Part shown: positions 8,619 to 17,574 of the stretch, one piece after another
Position numbering within the stretch: the stretch's first letter is position 1
How the letters are laid out: every line of letters begins with the position of its first letter
Source of the DNA: Carnobacteriaceae bacterium zg-84
GTDB taxonomy: Bacteria > Bacillota > Bacilli > Lactobacillales > Aerococcaceae
Assembly (NCBI GenBank): GCA_013874835.1
Contig: CP059430.1
Location: 1,692,864 to 1,756,863, forward strand
DNA: 64,000 bases
Direction of reading: 5' to 3'
The notes under the pieces: model-generated
Seen by the model: the letters and a program-made list of their open reading frames with translations, nothing else
Database searches by the model: none
What the model was told of the DNA's origin: nothing
Program-made: the position numbers and the translations under genes

Positions 8619-8837
8619 ATGGACACAAAATTTTTCTTATATATCATACTTCTTCTTACACTCATAGCAGCATATGGAGAGGACAAACAGAAAAAAATTG
8701 TCATATACAATTTAATCATCAAAAATGAAAAAATGGCTATGTTAAAACAAGCAATCTCACAACAACAGTTGGATAAAATAAAAGCCATTCGCTTTATCAA
8801 TAGGAAATATAGACTAGGCGTTTATTTTTCAAAATAA
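8619..8837 (+). CDS. Small membrane-anchored protein of unknown function
   Basis: 72 residues: one N-terminal membrane segment (about 5-19) followed by a basic amphipathic region rich in Lys and Gln. I do not recognise the family. It lies 70 bp after the immunity-like gene on the same strand and is followed 27 bp later by a strong terminator, which supports its being transcribed and real. The ribosome site is weak (GGTGA). Small membrane proteins next to immunity genes are sometimes accessory immunity factors, but that is only a guess. Confidence 0.45.
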   Translation: MDTKFFLYIILLLTLIAAYGEDKQKKIVIYNLIIKNEKMAMLKQAISQQQLDKIKAIRFINRKYRLGVYFSK

Positions 8838-8862
8838 ATATATGATAAACTTGTATGAAATC

Positions 8863-8897
8863 AAAAAGGCATGCACGTCATTCGTACATGCCTTTCT
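8863..8897 (+). terminator. Terminator after the small membrane protein
   Basis: AAAGGCATG (8865-8873) pairs with CATGCCTTT (8887-8895); an inner ACG/CGT extends the stem. It closes the 8258-8837 transcript and is flanked by A and T tracts, so it could work in both directions. Confidence 0.75.
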
Positions 8898-9238
8898 TAA
8901 TGGCTGCTATATTGATAAATAAAAATTATCTCTATCATTTACCTATAATATACACAGTTGTTCGTTTTGCTAATGTACTGCAAGAAAAAAGCAGATTTCA
9001 AAAATTTTTAGCTTTTTTGAAGTCTTTTCCTTTTATTAAAATTATGAAAGTATACATTGACACTTAAGACACTTAATAACACCATTACACCTAACTTAAT
9101 CAATGCACTAGTAGTATATTTCTATATATTAGGTAATCTAATTATCTCAACTCGAAATATAGAGGATGCACCCAGCTGATTATCTAATATTTTCTTCTAT
9201 AGGCTATACAATACTTAGTCACTTTTCAAAATATTCTA
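8898..9238. other. Intergenic stretch without a supported gene
   Basis: AT-rich. One reading frame crosses the terminator at 8865-8895 and lacks a ribosome site, so I do not accept it. Nothing else was recognised. Confidence 0.5.
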
Positions 9239-9721
9239 TTACATTAAGCAAAATCCTCGATTTAAAATTCTATCTCGTTCACTTTTCTCATCCTTTAATT
9301 TTTGCGTTTCTTTTTCAATATTCATAACTTTCATGTGATGATACTTATAATCTTGTATCCATAGACACGTTAATAGATACCAAATAAAAACATCTTTATC
9401 ATTTTCAGAACCGTTCTCCATTAAATCATCTATTTCCTTATTTAATTGTTGTTTATCAATTATGTCTAATAATTTTGAACGACTTACTATCTCTTGTATG
9501 CTATCATCTTGTAATTTTGATTGACTAAATGAAGCCGTTACTTTAGAAAGCATTGGATATACAGAACACATTTGTTTCAGGTGAATATTTACAAAAATTT
9601 TATGTTGCCAGTGAACTTTTAACATAGCTCTATTCAATGTTTTTCGATGCTGAGATATATCCCATACGTAAAACACAATAGTAACAAAAATACATAGTAT
9701 TAAAAAACTAGCATTGTTCAT
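9239..9721 (-). CDS. Membrane-anchored helical protein, unknown
   Basis: 160 residues with one N-terminal membrane helix (about 5-20) and a long, mostly helical cytoplasmic part rich in Lys, Glu and Asp, with another aromatic segment (VFIWYLLTCLW, about 109-119) that could touch the membrane. I do not recognise a family. Its ATG overlaps the stop of the 87-residue gene upstream (ATGA), so the two are a coupled pair and may form a complex. No promoter or mobile-element signature was found. Confidence 0.6.
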   Translation of the reverse strand: MNNASFLILCIFVTIVFYVWDISQHRKTLNRAMLKVHWQHKIFVNIHLKQMCSVYPMLSKVTASFSQSKLQDDSIQEIVSRSKLLDIIDKQQLNKEIDDLMENGSENDKDVFIWYLLTCLWIQDYKYHHMKVMNIEKETQKLKDEKSERDRILNRGFCLM

Positions 9722-9981
9722 TTATCTTCCTCCAATTCTTTTTTATGAAATAACTTACTTTGAAGTTTTATAATCATCTCATCTTTTTTGTCAACGACAC
9801 GCTCTAAACGGATAATTGCTCTCTCCTCAATAAAAATAATCACATCAAAATTTTTTCTTGCATGCCTTTGATGTAAAGTAAATCCAATAAATTCAAAAAT
9901 AACAATTATTGCACATATACCAAATGGTACATTGGCATCTAAACTAGATTTTAAATGCTCTAACCAAGAAAAATAGTCCAT
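9718..9981 (-). CDS. Small membrane protein with coiled-coil tail, unknown
   Basis: 87 residues: an N-terminal amphipathic stretch, one membrane helix (about 18-36), then a charged helical tail with heptad-like spacing (IIRLERVVDKKDEMIIKLQ). AAGGAA lies a suitable distance before the ATG. It is first in a two-gene unit with the 160-residue membrane protein. Function unknown; the architecture resembles small holin-like or complex-scaffold proteins, but there is no phage context. Confidence 0.6.
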   Translation of the reverse strand: MDYFSWLEHLKSSLDANVPFGICAIIVIFEFIGFTLHQRHARKNFDVIIFIEERAIIRLERVVDKKDEMIIKLQSKLFHKKELEEDK

Positions 9982-10097
9982 ATCTCACTTCCTTATCTAC
10001 AAATTTTATCAACATGACACATCATGTACTATACATACTATATGCAAAGATAAAGAAATTTTCTATGTAGATAGACAAAAAGATGAAAAGACCTAAC

Positions 10098-10141
10098 AAA
10101 AAAGTTCTCTAACCTACCATTTTAGGTTAGAGAACTTTTTT
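10098..10141 (-). terminator. rlmN terminator, overlapping its 3' coding end
   Basis: A 19-bp perfect stem (10098-10116 with 10123-10141) with a 6-nt loop and A/T tails, active in both orientations. The last seven codons of rlmN, including the stop, lie in the stem and loop, so the protein's C-terminus KSSLT is written in terminator sequence. Confidence 0.88.
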
Positions 10142-11237
10142 TATTAGCTTGCTTTTTCATTTGACTTGAACGTAATTGACCACATGCAGCTTCTATATCG
10201 TGTCCAAATTCTTTACGTACGACACAGTTAATACGATTTTTCTTTAAAACATCGTAAAAGGCAACTACTCGCTCTTTACTACTACGTTCATATTGGTCGT
10301 GCTCTCTTACTTTGTTATATGGAATTAAATTGACGTATGATAGATGTTTTTTGTCTTTTAATAAATCAACTAACTGTTGAGCCTGTTCAACAGAGTCGTT
10401 GACATGATCTAACATAATGTATTCAAACGTCACACGTCGATTTGTTTTACGAATGTATTCATCAATCGCACCCATGACAACTTCAATCGGATATTTACGA
10501 TTAATACGCATAATTCTCGAACGTGTTTCATTATCTGGTGCGTGTAAAGATAAGGCGAGGTTCACTTGTAAACCATTATCTGCAAATTCTATAATTTTTG
10601 GAGCTAGTCCACTCGTAGAAACGGTAATATGTCTAGCACCTATCGCCAATCCTTTGTCAGAATTTACAACGGATAAAAATTTTATGACATTATCATAGTT
10701 ATCAAAAGGTTCTCCTATTCCCATTACAACAATATGACTAACACGTTCGTCCTTACCTAAAGTATCTAATGTTTTTTGAACGTGCATCACTTGTGCAACA
10801 ATTTCACCAGCAACTAAATCACGTTGTTTGGCAATGATACCACTGGCACAAAATGTACAGCCAATATTACAACCCACTTGCGTTGTGACACAAATAGATA
10901 AACCATATTCTTGAGGCATCAATACTGTTTCAATGAGTAAGCCATCTGCTAATTCAAATAGAAATTTACGTGTCCCATCAGTTGATTGTTGCTTAATTTT
11001 TTCATTTAAAACAGGAAAAGCAAATGTTTCTTCTAATAAATCAATTATATCTTTAGATAAATTTGTCATCTCTTGAAAAGAATTGACACGTTTTCGATAT
11101 AACCAATCCCACACTTGATTGGCACGGAATTTTTTTTGTCCATTCTCAATAAACCACGCCTCTAAATCTGCTAATGGGTAACTATAAATCAGTGGTTTAC
11201 TTTCTAATTCATATTTTGCTACTTTTTTATTAACCAT
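10122..11237 (-). CDS. rlmN: Dual-specificity RNA methyltransferase RlmN
   Basis: 371-residue radical-SAM enzyme that methylates C2 of adenosine 2503 in 23S rRNA and A37 of some tRNAs. The radical-SAM motif CNIGCTFC provides three cluster cysteines, and [11 protein letters not shown] is the SAM-binding GEP motif. Two further conserved cysteines, in the central region (VTTQVGC) and near the C-terminus (ACGQL), fit the methyl-carrier/catalytic cysteine scheme. Length is normal for the family. It stands alone between its promoter region and its own terminator. Confidence 0.95.
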   Translation of the reverse strand: MVNKKVAKYELESKPLIYSYPLADLEAWFIENGQKKFRANQVWDWLYRKRVNSFQEMTNLSKDIIDLLEETFAFPVLNEKIKQQSTDGTRKFLFELADGLLIETVLMPQEYGLSICVTTQVGCNIGCTFCASGIIAKQRDLVAGEIVAQVMHVQKTLDTLGKDERVSHIVVMGIGEPFDNYDNVIKFLSVVNSDKGLAIGARHITVSTSGLAPKIIEFADNGLQVNLALSLHAPDNETRSRIMRINRKYPIEVVMGAIDEYIRKTNRRVTFEYIMLDHVNDSVEQAQQLVDLLKDKKHLSYVNLIPYNKVREHDQYERSSKERVVAFYDVLKKNRINCVVRKEFGHDIEAACGQLRSSQMKKQANKKSSLT

Positions 11238-11439
11238 ATTTATCTCCTAATCAGTATCCTGTGCTTATTATAGCATACTCTCCTTTCGTTTATAAGATTT
11301 TCTCGTAGTAAATCAAGTAAAATCTCTGTAAAAATAAAAGAAAATAAACACTTCATAATATCAATTTTCCCTCGTTATTTAGATTTTAGCTCTATCGAGA
11401 ATAAAGCAACTGTATTTTGATAATGTTTATACTAAAAGA

Positions 11440-11472
11440 AAAAGGCAGTGAATGACAAAGGCATTCACTGCC
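11440..11472 (-). terminator. Terminator of the beta-lactamase-like gene
   Basis: GGCAGTGAATG (11444-11454) pairs perfectly with CATTCACTGCC (11462-11472); on the minus strand it is followed by TTTTTCTTTT. Confidence 0.88.
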
Positions 11473-11512
11473 AAGTGATGTGCTCTTTACCAATACAATT
11501 GATAAAGAACTA

Positions 11513-12583
11513 TTAATTCATATTCACTCTGTGCCACTCATTGATTACGTAAGCTAAAGCACCTAATTGATATGCACCTACACCACTTACTTCCGTACTA
11601 TGAATAGTGCTACCACCTAATCCAGCAGTATAGATAGATACTAAATATGGCTTATTTTCTTCTACAATCGCACAAACATTCAAAGCTTCACGAACATATC
11701 CTGGTTTTTGATACACAGGTACTTTCACAAATGTCTTATAATACTCGTCTGGGAAAGAGTAGCCAAGATACATGATTAAATCACGATATTTCTCTCTATC
11801 ATTCCACAAGTATTCTAATACTTGAATATAGTAATCTGTGGTTGTTTTATTATTCAAGTCGATTGTTTTAGTATCTGCTTTGGATTGCCCATACCGTCCA
11901 AACATGGCATACGCGGCTTCAATGCCTCCTACTCTATCTGCCAATGCGTAGGCGGGGGTATTCTCAGAATATTGTAAGGAATATTTTTGCATTTGTGGAA
12001 TAGTCATAGCTCCGCCAAAAACTGAGACGTATGTATCATGCTCCCCTTTGTATTCATAGGTTGTTCCCGTAATATCAAATGCCTCATCTAAAGATAACCG
12101 CCCTGCTTCTACTTCATCAACTACTAACATATTTAATGGTAATTTATATGTACTACCAGCTGTCATCGGCTGTGTATCATTCATAGAAAAAGTTTCATTT
12201 GTGTCAATATCTTTATAAGAAAAAGCAATACTCTTATAATCAATACCAAACTCGTCTAAATAAGCTTTTACAGTATCTACTAAAGATAAATTGGGGTAGT
12301 CATAATACAAACCATACGCATCCATTTCTGCCAAATCGGCTTTCATCACATCTTGTTTTTCTTCCATTGATTTTTGTCGTTTTTTGACTGCTTTTTCCTC
12401 TATTTTCTCTACGGATTCTGATGATATTTCACTTTCTGTTTCTCTGATGGATTCTTGAGTTGTACTCTGCTGCGTATTTTCTACAAACATCACTTTTGGA
12501 TTCGGCATGCAATAGAGTGCCAAACCAATAATAAATGTGACTAAAACACCTATAGCAATCCCTAATTTTGTTTTATCTTTCAC
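11513..12583 (-). CDS. Membrane-anchored class A beta-lactamase-like serine hydrolase
   Basis: 356 residues. A signal anchor covers about 7-26, then a charged, Glu/Ser/Lys-rich linker (about 35-85), then a penicillin-recognising fold. The SxxK motif is STYK (GSTYKLPLN) and an SxN-type motif is seen in YSENTPAYAL. A KTG triad is not obvious (TAGLGGST is in that position), so true beta-lactamase activity is doubtful. Similar proteins in lactic acid bacteria are annotated as serine hydrolases and probably act on the cell wall. It is monocistronic with its own terminator. Confidence 0.8.
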   Translation of the reverse strand: MKDKTKLGIAIGVLVTFIIGLALYCMPNPKVMFVENTQQSTTQESIRETESEISSESVEKIEEKAVKKRQKSMEEKQDVMKADLAEMDAYGLYYDYPNLSLVDTVKAYLDEFGIDYKSIAFSYKDIDTNETFSMNDTQPMTAGSTYKLPLNMLVVDEVEAGRLSLDEAFDITGTTYEYKGEHDTYVSVFGGAMTIPQMQKYSLQYSENTPAYALADRVGGIEAAYAMFGRYGQSKADTKTIDLNNKTTTDYYIQVLEYLWNDREKYRDLIMYLGYSFPDEYYKTFVKVPVYQKPGYVREALNVCAIVEENKPYLVSIYTAGLGGSTIHSTEVSGVGAYQLGALAYVINEWHRVNMN

Positions 12584-12651
12584 GTCTATCCTCCATTATT
12601 GTCCACTTATTATAAGAGATTATTTGGAAAATAACAAGATACTTTACAAAC

Positions 12652-12682
12652 AAAAATGACTAGTTTTTCACTAGTCATTTTA
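12652..12682 (-). terminator. mscS terminator
   Basis: AAATGACTAG (12654-12663) pairs with CTAGTCATTT (12671-12680); T-rich on both sides, so possibly bidirectional. Confidence 0.85.
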
Positions 12683-12685
12683 TTC

Positions 12686-13450
12686 TTATGAAAGAGTCGT
12701 TTCAACACTAATTAAATCATGCTTTTGCAAGGCTTTAATAATATCCAATCGTAATGCCGATACCGTAATAAAACTTTCCTCAATATCTCGTGTCCAAATG
12801 AAAGCTTTCACCTCAACATACGTTGTACTCAACTCCGCCAGCGTCACTTTAGTATCTTCTTTATTCAGCACGAGATGATGACGAATAATTTGTTCTTTAA
12901 TAATATCTATGACCTTATCTAAATCTTTATCCAATCGAATATAAAAGGAAATCGGATAGCTTGTTGTTGAATCCTTTTTGTCATTATTGATAACGACCGT
13001 TTCATTCATCACATAATTCGGAACAATCGCACGCTCATTCGTATACAATTTAATCACTGTATAATGTAAATTCATTTCTTCAATGACACCAGTAATATTT
13101 TTATCGGATAATCGTACTCTATCACCGATTTTGAAGGCATCTGATTGTATCAATAAAATACCTGCCAATAAGTTCCGAATCACATTTTGTAAAGCAAAAC
13201 CTAATACTGCCACGACAAGTGCTGAGTTAGCTAGTAGAGATGTAATAAATCCTCTAAAATTTTCAAACTGACTTAAAATAAGAAAAAAGCCAAAAATCAA
13301 TGCTCCTGTTTTACATAAATTTCCAATAAAACGTACAGATAAATTATTACGTTTGGCTAGAAGCCTATCCGAAATCGTACGTACGATGATATAAAATACA
13401 ATGGCAAATAAAATCGTCCACACTTTAGTGTCTTTTAATAAATCTAGCAT
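12686..13450 (-). CDS. Small-conductance mechanosensitive channel (MscS family)
   Basis: 254 residues. Three membrane helices lie in the first 110 residues, the last being the Gly/Ala-rich pore helix (SALVVAVLGFALQNVIRN). The beta domain (IGDRVRLSDKNITGVIEEM) and cytoplasmic alpha/beta vestibule follow. The family opens under membrane tension to release osmolytes after hypo-osmotic shock. The start at 13450 is preferred to the upstream codon at 13510 because AAAGGA lies 8 nt before it and the first membrane helix then begins near residue 9. Confidence 0.88.
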   Translation of the reverse strand: MLDLLKDTKVWTILFAIVFYIIVRTISDRLLAKRNNLSVRFIGNLCKTGALIFGFFLILSQFENFRGFITSLLANSALVVAVLGFALQNVIRNLLAGILLIQSDAFKIGDRVRLSDKNITGVIEEMNLHYTVIKLYTNERAIVPNYVMNETVVINNDKKDSTTSYPISFYIRLDKDLDKVIDIIKEQIIRHHLVLNKEDTKVTLAELSTTYVEVKAFIWTRDIEESFITVSALRLDIIKALQKHDLISVETTLS

Positions 13451-13591
13451 CTCCGTTTCCTTTCTAATAAAATATTCATTATTTATGAGAACATCTTGAA
13501 TACACACCATTCATAAGTCTATGTCTAGTATTAGTCGGTGCATATCCATTATAGCCACTTCATACCCTACTCCTCTTAGTAGCCGATTTTT

Positions 13592-14626
13592 CTATTCTAC
13601 TAACCCACTTTGAATGTACGCATCCACTAAGTTTTGTGTCGCCACAATAGAATCTATGTGTGTACGTTCATAGGAATGACTTGATTCAATCCCCGCTCCT
13701 AATAGAGCATGTTTCACATCTGCACCAGCACGCATTGCTGCGGAGGCATCACTCCCATAATATGGATAAATATCTAACTGAAATGGGATAGCATATTGAT
13801 TCGCCAACGCTACTAAATGTTGACGAAATCCATAATGATATGGACCAGAACCATCTTTCACACAAATAGATACAGTATATTCATCTGTTTGTTGATCATC
13901 CCCCATTGCTCCCATATCCACAGCCAAATATTCTACTGTACGCTCATCAATAGATGAATTAGCACCGTATCCAATTTCTTCATTTGTTGAAAAATAGATA
14001 TGTGTTGTATATGGTAGTACTATTTTTTCTAGTTGGTATTTTTCTAAAAGTGCCAGTAAAATAGCAGCACTCACTTTATCATCAAGGAATCGACTTTTGA
14101 TAAATCCCGTATCGGTTAAGGTAGTTCTTGGGTCAAAGCTAACAAAATCTCCTACATTGATGCCTAATGCTTTTGTATCATCTGCTTTTTTGACTTTCTC
14201 ATCTAAACGTACTTCCATATTATCTTGTGTACGTTCAATCGTACCTGCCTCACGATACACATGACAACTCGTTTGATGTAATAAAATTGTTCCTGTTACT
14301 TTCCCCCCCGTACTCGCAATATGTACTGTACAGTTTTCTCCCTCAATCATATTCCAAGGGAATCCACCGATTTTATCTAATTTTAATCGTCCATCTGGTT
14401 TAATCGCACGTACAATAGTACCTAAAGTATCCACATGTGCCGTCACTACTTTATGTTTAGTATCATCTTTACCCTGAACGGTTACTAAAACACCGCCTTT
14501 ATTGGTACGTTTAGCTCTATATCCCATTTTTTCAGTCGTTTCTATCAAATACTCAATAACATCTTTTGTGAACCCTGTTGGAGATGCTATTGCCAACAAT
14601 TCTTGTAAATAGTTTAATGTGTTCAT
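13592..14626 (-). CDS. M42-family metallo-aminopeptidase
   Basis: 344-residue cytosolic metalloenzyme of the PepA/YsdC/FrvX type. Metal-binding and catalytic segments are visible: VTAHVDTLG (first metal His/Asp), FLDDKVS (bridging Asp), TNEEIGYG (catalytic Glu pair), YLAVDMGA and ESSHSYERTH (last His). Members cleave N-terminal residues from peptides as large tetrahedral complexes. It lies directly downstream of the GH20 gene terminator, and a run of T precedes its ATG region, so it probably has its own promoter in 14627-14667. Confidence 0.9.
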   Translation of the reverse strand: MNTLNYLQELLAIASPTGFTKDVIEYLIETTEKMGYRAKRTNKGGVLVTVQGKDDTKHKVVTAHVDTLGTIVRAIKPDGRLKLDKIGGFPWNMIEGENCTVHIASTGGKVTGTILLHQTSCHVYREAGTIERTQDNMEVRLDEKVKKADDTKALGINVGDFVSFDPRTTLTDTGFIKSRFLDDKVSAAILLALLEKYQLEKIVLPYTTHIYFSTNEEIGYGANSSIDERTVEYLAVDMGAMGDDQQTDEYTVSICVKDGSGPYHYGFRQHLVALANQYAIPFQLDIYPYYGSDASAAMRAGADVKHALLGAGIESSHSYERTHIDSIVATQNLVDAYIQSGLVE

Positions 14627-14667
14627 CTTATTCTCCTTATTTTTGACTTTATTACATTTATTATATC

Positions 14668-14704
14668 AAAAAAACGCAATAAGCGTGACTTATTGCGTTT
14701 TTTT
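14668..14704 (-). terminator. Terminator of the GH20 gene
   Basis: A 16-bp perfect stem (14668-14683 with 14689-14704), 5-nt loop, flanked by A7/T7. Confidence 0.93.
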
Positions 14705-14711
14705 GATTTTC

Positions 14712-17336
14712 TTAATGTTGTTTTTTAAGCCATACAGCAACACCAATACAAAGTAGTCCAATGAACATTGTCCACAATGCCATTTGTTCTCCTGTTTTCA
14801 CCAGTGTTTTATTTTTTGTTGTTTCTTTTGACAGTGTACTATTTGTTTTTATATTTGCATTTTCTTTAACAGTTGCTTTTTTCACATAGAACGTTCCCAC
14901 TGCTTTACCATCACGAGAAACAATACTTAATTGATGTTTGCCTGTTGTTAATGTTGCTGTATACATATTTGATAATGTAACAATCGTACTACCACTTTTT
15001 ACCGTATACATACTTTTATCTACCATTTTACCGTCAACCATAACAGATACGAATTTATTAAAATCAGCATTTGATGCCATTCTAAGTGTTTGTCCCGCTG
15101 AAATTGTTTGATTATTTCCATCAATTATCATATATTCTATTTCTGCATCTTTTGGTAGATGTGGTAATACTGGAGATTTTTTCAAGACAAGTGCTTTAAT
15201 CGTTTCTTCTAATTTTTGCACATCATGATTAACATCATTTTGTTGTGTAATATTTTTTGTTTTATCAATATTTTTAATAAAATCTGTTAAAGCTTTTACG
15301 CTTTCTTCTGTATAGCTATCCAAATCTTTTGGTACTGTTGCTAGCACTTTATCTAATGCTGTGTAATCTGCTTTTTTCAATGTTAGTGCTTTTACTAAAT
15401 CTTCTAACTGTTTCACGTATGCATCAACATCACTTTGTTGTGTGATATTTTTTGTTTTATCAACATTATTGATAAAATCTGTTAAAGCTTTTACACTTTC
15501 TTCTGTATAGCTATCCAAATCTTTTGGTACTGTCGCTACTACTTCATCTAATGCTGTGTAATCTGCTTTTTTCAATGTTAGTGCTTTTACTAAATCTTCT
15601 AATTGTTTCACGTATGCATCAACATCACTTTGTTGTGTGATATTTTTTGTTTTATCAATATCATTGATAAAATCTGTTAAAGCTTTTACACTTTCTTCTG
15701 TATAGCTATCCAAATCTTTTGGTACTGTTGCGACTACTTTATCTAATGCTGTGTAATCTGCTTTTTTCAATGTTAATGCTTTTACTAAATCTTCTAACTG
15801 TTCCACGTATGCATCAACATCACTTTGTTGTGTGATATTTTTTGTTTCATCAATATTATTAATAAAATTCGTTAGATTTTCAACTGTTTCTTCTGTATAG
15901 TTATCTAAATCTTGAGGTATTTTTGATATACCTTCAATTAATGCTGTATAATCTGCAGGTTTTAGTTCCAATGTATTTAACAATTCTTCTAATTGTTTAG
16001 CATATTCATTCACTTCTTCTTGTTGATCGTTTGTTTTTGTTCGATCAATCGAATTAATTAGTTTTGTTAATGCATCAACAACATTTGTGTTGTATATTGT
16101 CAAATCTTTTGGTACTCGTGCAAGTAATGCATCCACTTTTGCATAATCAGCATTCGGTTTTTTAGCAAACACATCTGCATTTTTTGTTGCAAAAGCTTGC
16201 ATAAGTCTAAAGGCTAAATTTGGTTTATATTGTCTTGACGGTGTATCACACCATGTACAAACCATACTTCCGATAATATTCACGTTTGCACTTGGATCAT
16301 CTGGATTATAAGTGGTACCTGCCACTTGTCTAAATGGTGCTTTTTGAACGCCATCTAATCCTTGTTGTAAGTTATACCAACCACTACCTGAATAATCACG
16401 ACCCACCACATAATACCAAGCATCATTTGTATTTAGAATTTTATGTCCTTTTGCACTCAATGTTTTTGCAGAGGCAACATTATACCCATTCCAACCCGAT
16501 GTCCAATAAGAAATAATAATATCTTTATCAAACGTTACCTCTTCACTATTGTTATAGTAAAATCCGTCATTAAACGCCATTGGTTGTAAATTTGCATCTT
16601 TAATAATCTGTGCCAGAGCGTTCACATATTCTCCGAATGTTTTATAAAGTCCTTTTGATTGTAATGCTTTAAATCCATTCGTGCCTTGTGTGTATAAGTC
16701 ATTAGCAAATTCATCTGCCCCAAAATTAAAAATACGTACTTTTCCAGAAAAATAATTAGCATATTTTTTAACTAATTGTTTTGTAAAATCAACGGCTTCT
16801 GTATTCGTAATATCTAATGTTCTATCGGAACTTATACCATTATTTGTGTGGAACGGATTAGCAATCCCTAATTTTTCCATAGCAACTAAAATCGCATCCA
16901 TATGTCCTGGGCTATTGACAGCTGGAATAATAGACACTTTCTTAGAAGCAGCATACGCCAATAACTCTGTCATTTCTGCTTGGGTTAAAGCATCCCCATT
17001 TCGATCATTATAATAAGATCTATTCCCTTCTTTTATCGCTTCTTTGACAGCATTACTTGGGTACGTTTTACTATTTGTTGTAATTTCCATGTCATCTAGA
17101 ACGAATCTTAAACCATCATTACCTAATAAAACGTGTAAATCAGTAAAGCCTAATTCTTGTGCTTTATCGACAAGCTGTTTGAGTTGTTCTAATGAAAAAT
17201 ATTTACGCCCTGCATCAATCGAAAACACACGCATATAGTTCTCTTGATCGGAATACGCTTTCAAACTCGGTGAAATACCTACGAAAAGCACAACTACCAT
17301 TAACCACTTTATCCATTTTTGTATCCATTTTCTCAT
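14712..17336 (-). CDS. Cell-wall-anchored GH20 beta-N-acetylhexosaminidase with FIVAR-like repeats
   Basis: 874-residue secreted enzyme. A signal peptide covers about 1-30. The GH20 barrel (about 30-385) contains the catalytic Asp-Glu pair in FNFGADEFAND and substrate-pocket tryptophans (SYWTSGWNGY, CTWCDTP). After it come five repeats of about 65 residues (first divergent, last four near-identical), a linker of about 130 residues with an Ig-like look, and a sorting signal LVKTG (845-849) with hydrophobic helix and KKQH tail. LVKTG departs from LPXTG at Pro, so anchoring efficiency is uncertain. Likely role: releasing terminal GlcNAc/GalNAc from host glycans at the cell surface, as StrH-like enzymes do. 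Confidence 0.9.
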   Translation of the reverse strand: MRKWIQKWIKWLMVVVLFVGISPSLKAYSDQENYMRVFSIDAGRKYFSLEQLKQLVDKAQELGFTDLHVLLGNDGLRFVLDDMEITTNSKTYPSNAVKEAIKEGNRSYYNDRNGDALTQAEMTELLAYAASKKVSIIPAVNSPGHMDAILVAMEKLGIANPFHTNNGISSDRTLDITNTEAVDFTKQLVKKYANYFSGKVRIFNFGADEFANDLYTQGTNGFKALQSKGLYKTFGEYVNALAQIIKDANLQPMAFNDGFYYNNSEEVTFDKDIIISYWTSGWNGYNVASAKTLSAKGHKILNTNDAWYYVVGRDYSGSGWYNLQQGLDGVQKAPFRQVAGTTYNPDDPSANVNIIGSMVCTWCDTPSRQYKPNLAFRLMQAFATKNADVFAKKPNADYAKVDALLARVPKDLTIYNTNVVDALTKLINSIDRTKTNDQQEEVNEYAKQLEELLNTLELKPADYTALIEGISKIPQDLDNYTEETVENLTNFINNIDETKNITQQSDVDAYVEQLEDLVKALTLKKADYTALDKVVATVPKDLDSYTEESVKALTDFINDIDKTKNITQQSDVDAYVKQLEDLVKALTLKKADYTALDEVVATVPKDLDSYTEESVKALTDFINNVDKTKNITQQSDVDAYVKQLEDLVKALTLKKADYTALDKVLATVPKDLDSYTEESVKALTDFIKNIDKTKNITQQNDVNHDVQKLEETIKALVLKKSPVLPHLPKDAEIEYMIIDGNNQTISAGQTLRMASNADFNKFVSVMVDGKMVDKSMYTVKSGSTIVTLSNMYTATLTTGKHQLSIVSRDGKAVGTFYVKKATVKENANIKTNSTLSKETTKNKTLVKTGEQMALWTMFIGLLCIGVAVWLKKQH
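15181..15960 (-). repeat. Four 195-bp tandem repeats inside the GH20 gene
   Basis: The marker GTGTAATCTG recurs at 15361, 15556 and 15751, and a variant at 15946, exactly 195 bp (65 codons) apart. The inner copies differ by only a few bases, which suggests recent duplication; copy number probably varies between strains. Each unit encodes a helical FIVAR-like module. Confidence 0.9.
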
Positions 17337-17527
17337 ACAAACCCCTCCAATATTGTGTTGTTGATTTTATTATAACAATATATAAATAAGAAAACTATAT
17401 TTATGGGGATTTTTTCATGATACCGCTTTTATTTTTTCATATAATTAACTACACCCTATCATCCAATACTCATCAAATATTTAGACAAATCGTAGAATAT
17501 TTTATACATTTTCTTAATTATCATGTT

Positions 17528-17568
17528 AAAAAACATCACACACCAAGATTGGTTGTGTGATGTTTTTT
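17528..17568 (-). terminator. alaS terminator
   Basis: AAAAAACATCACACA (17528-17542) pairs with its complement at 17554-17568; T-run on the minus strand. Confidence 0.9.
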
Positions 17569-17574
17569 CTCTTT

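Noticed and set aside
8855-9067. 70-codon frame after the small membrane protein gene
   Set aside because: It runs through a strong terminator hairpin, has no ribosome site and a patchwork composition.
15181-15960. Regular 195-bp repeats as a possible CRISPR array
   Set aside because: The repeats are contiguous, in frame and encode a protein module; there are no unique spacers and no cas genes.
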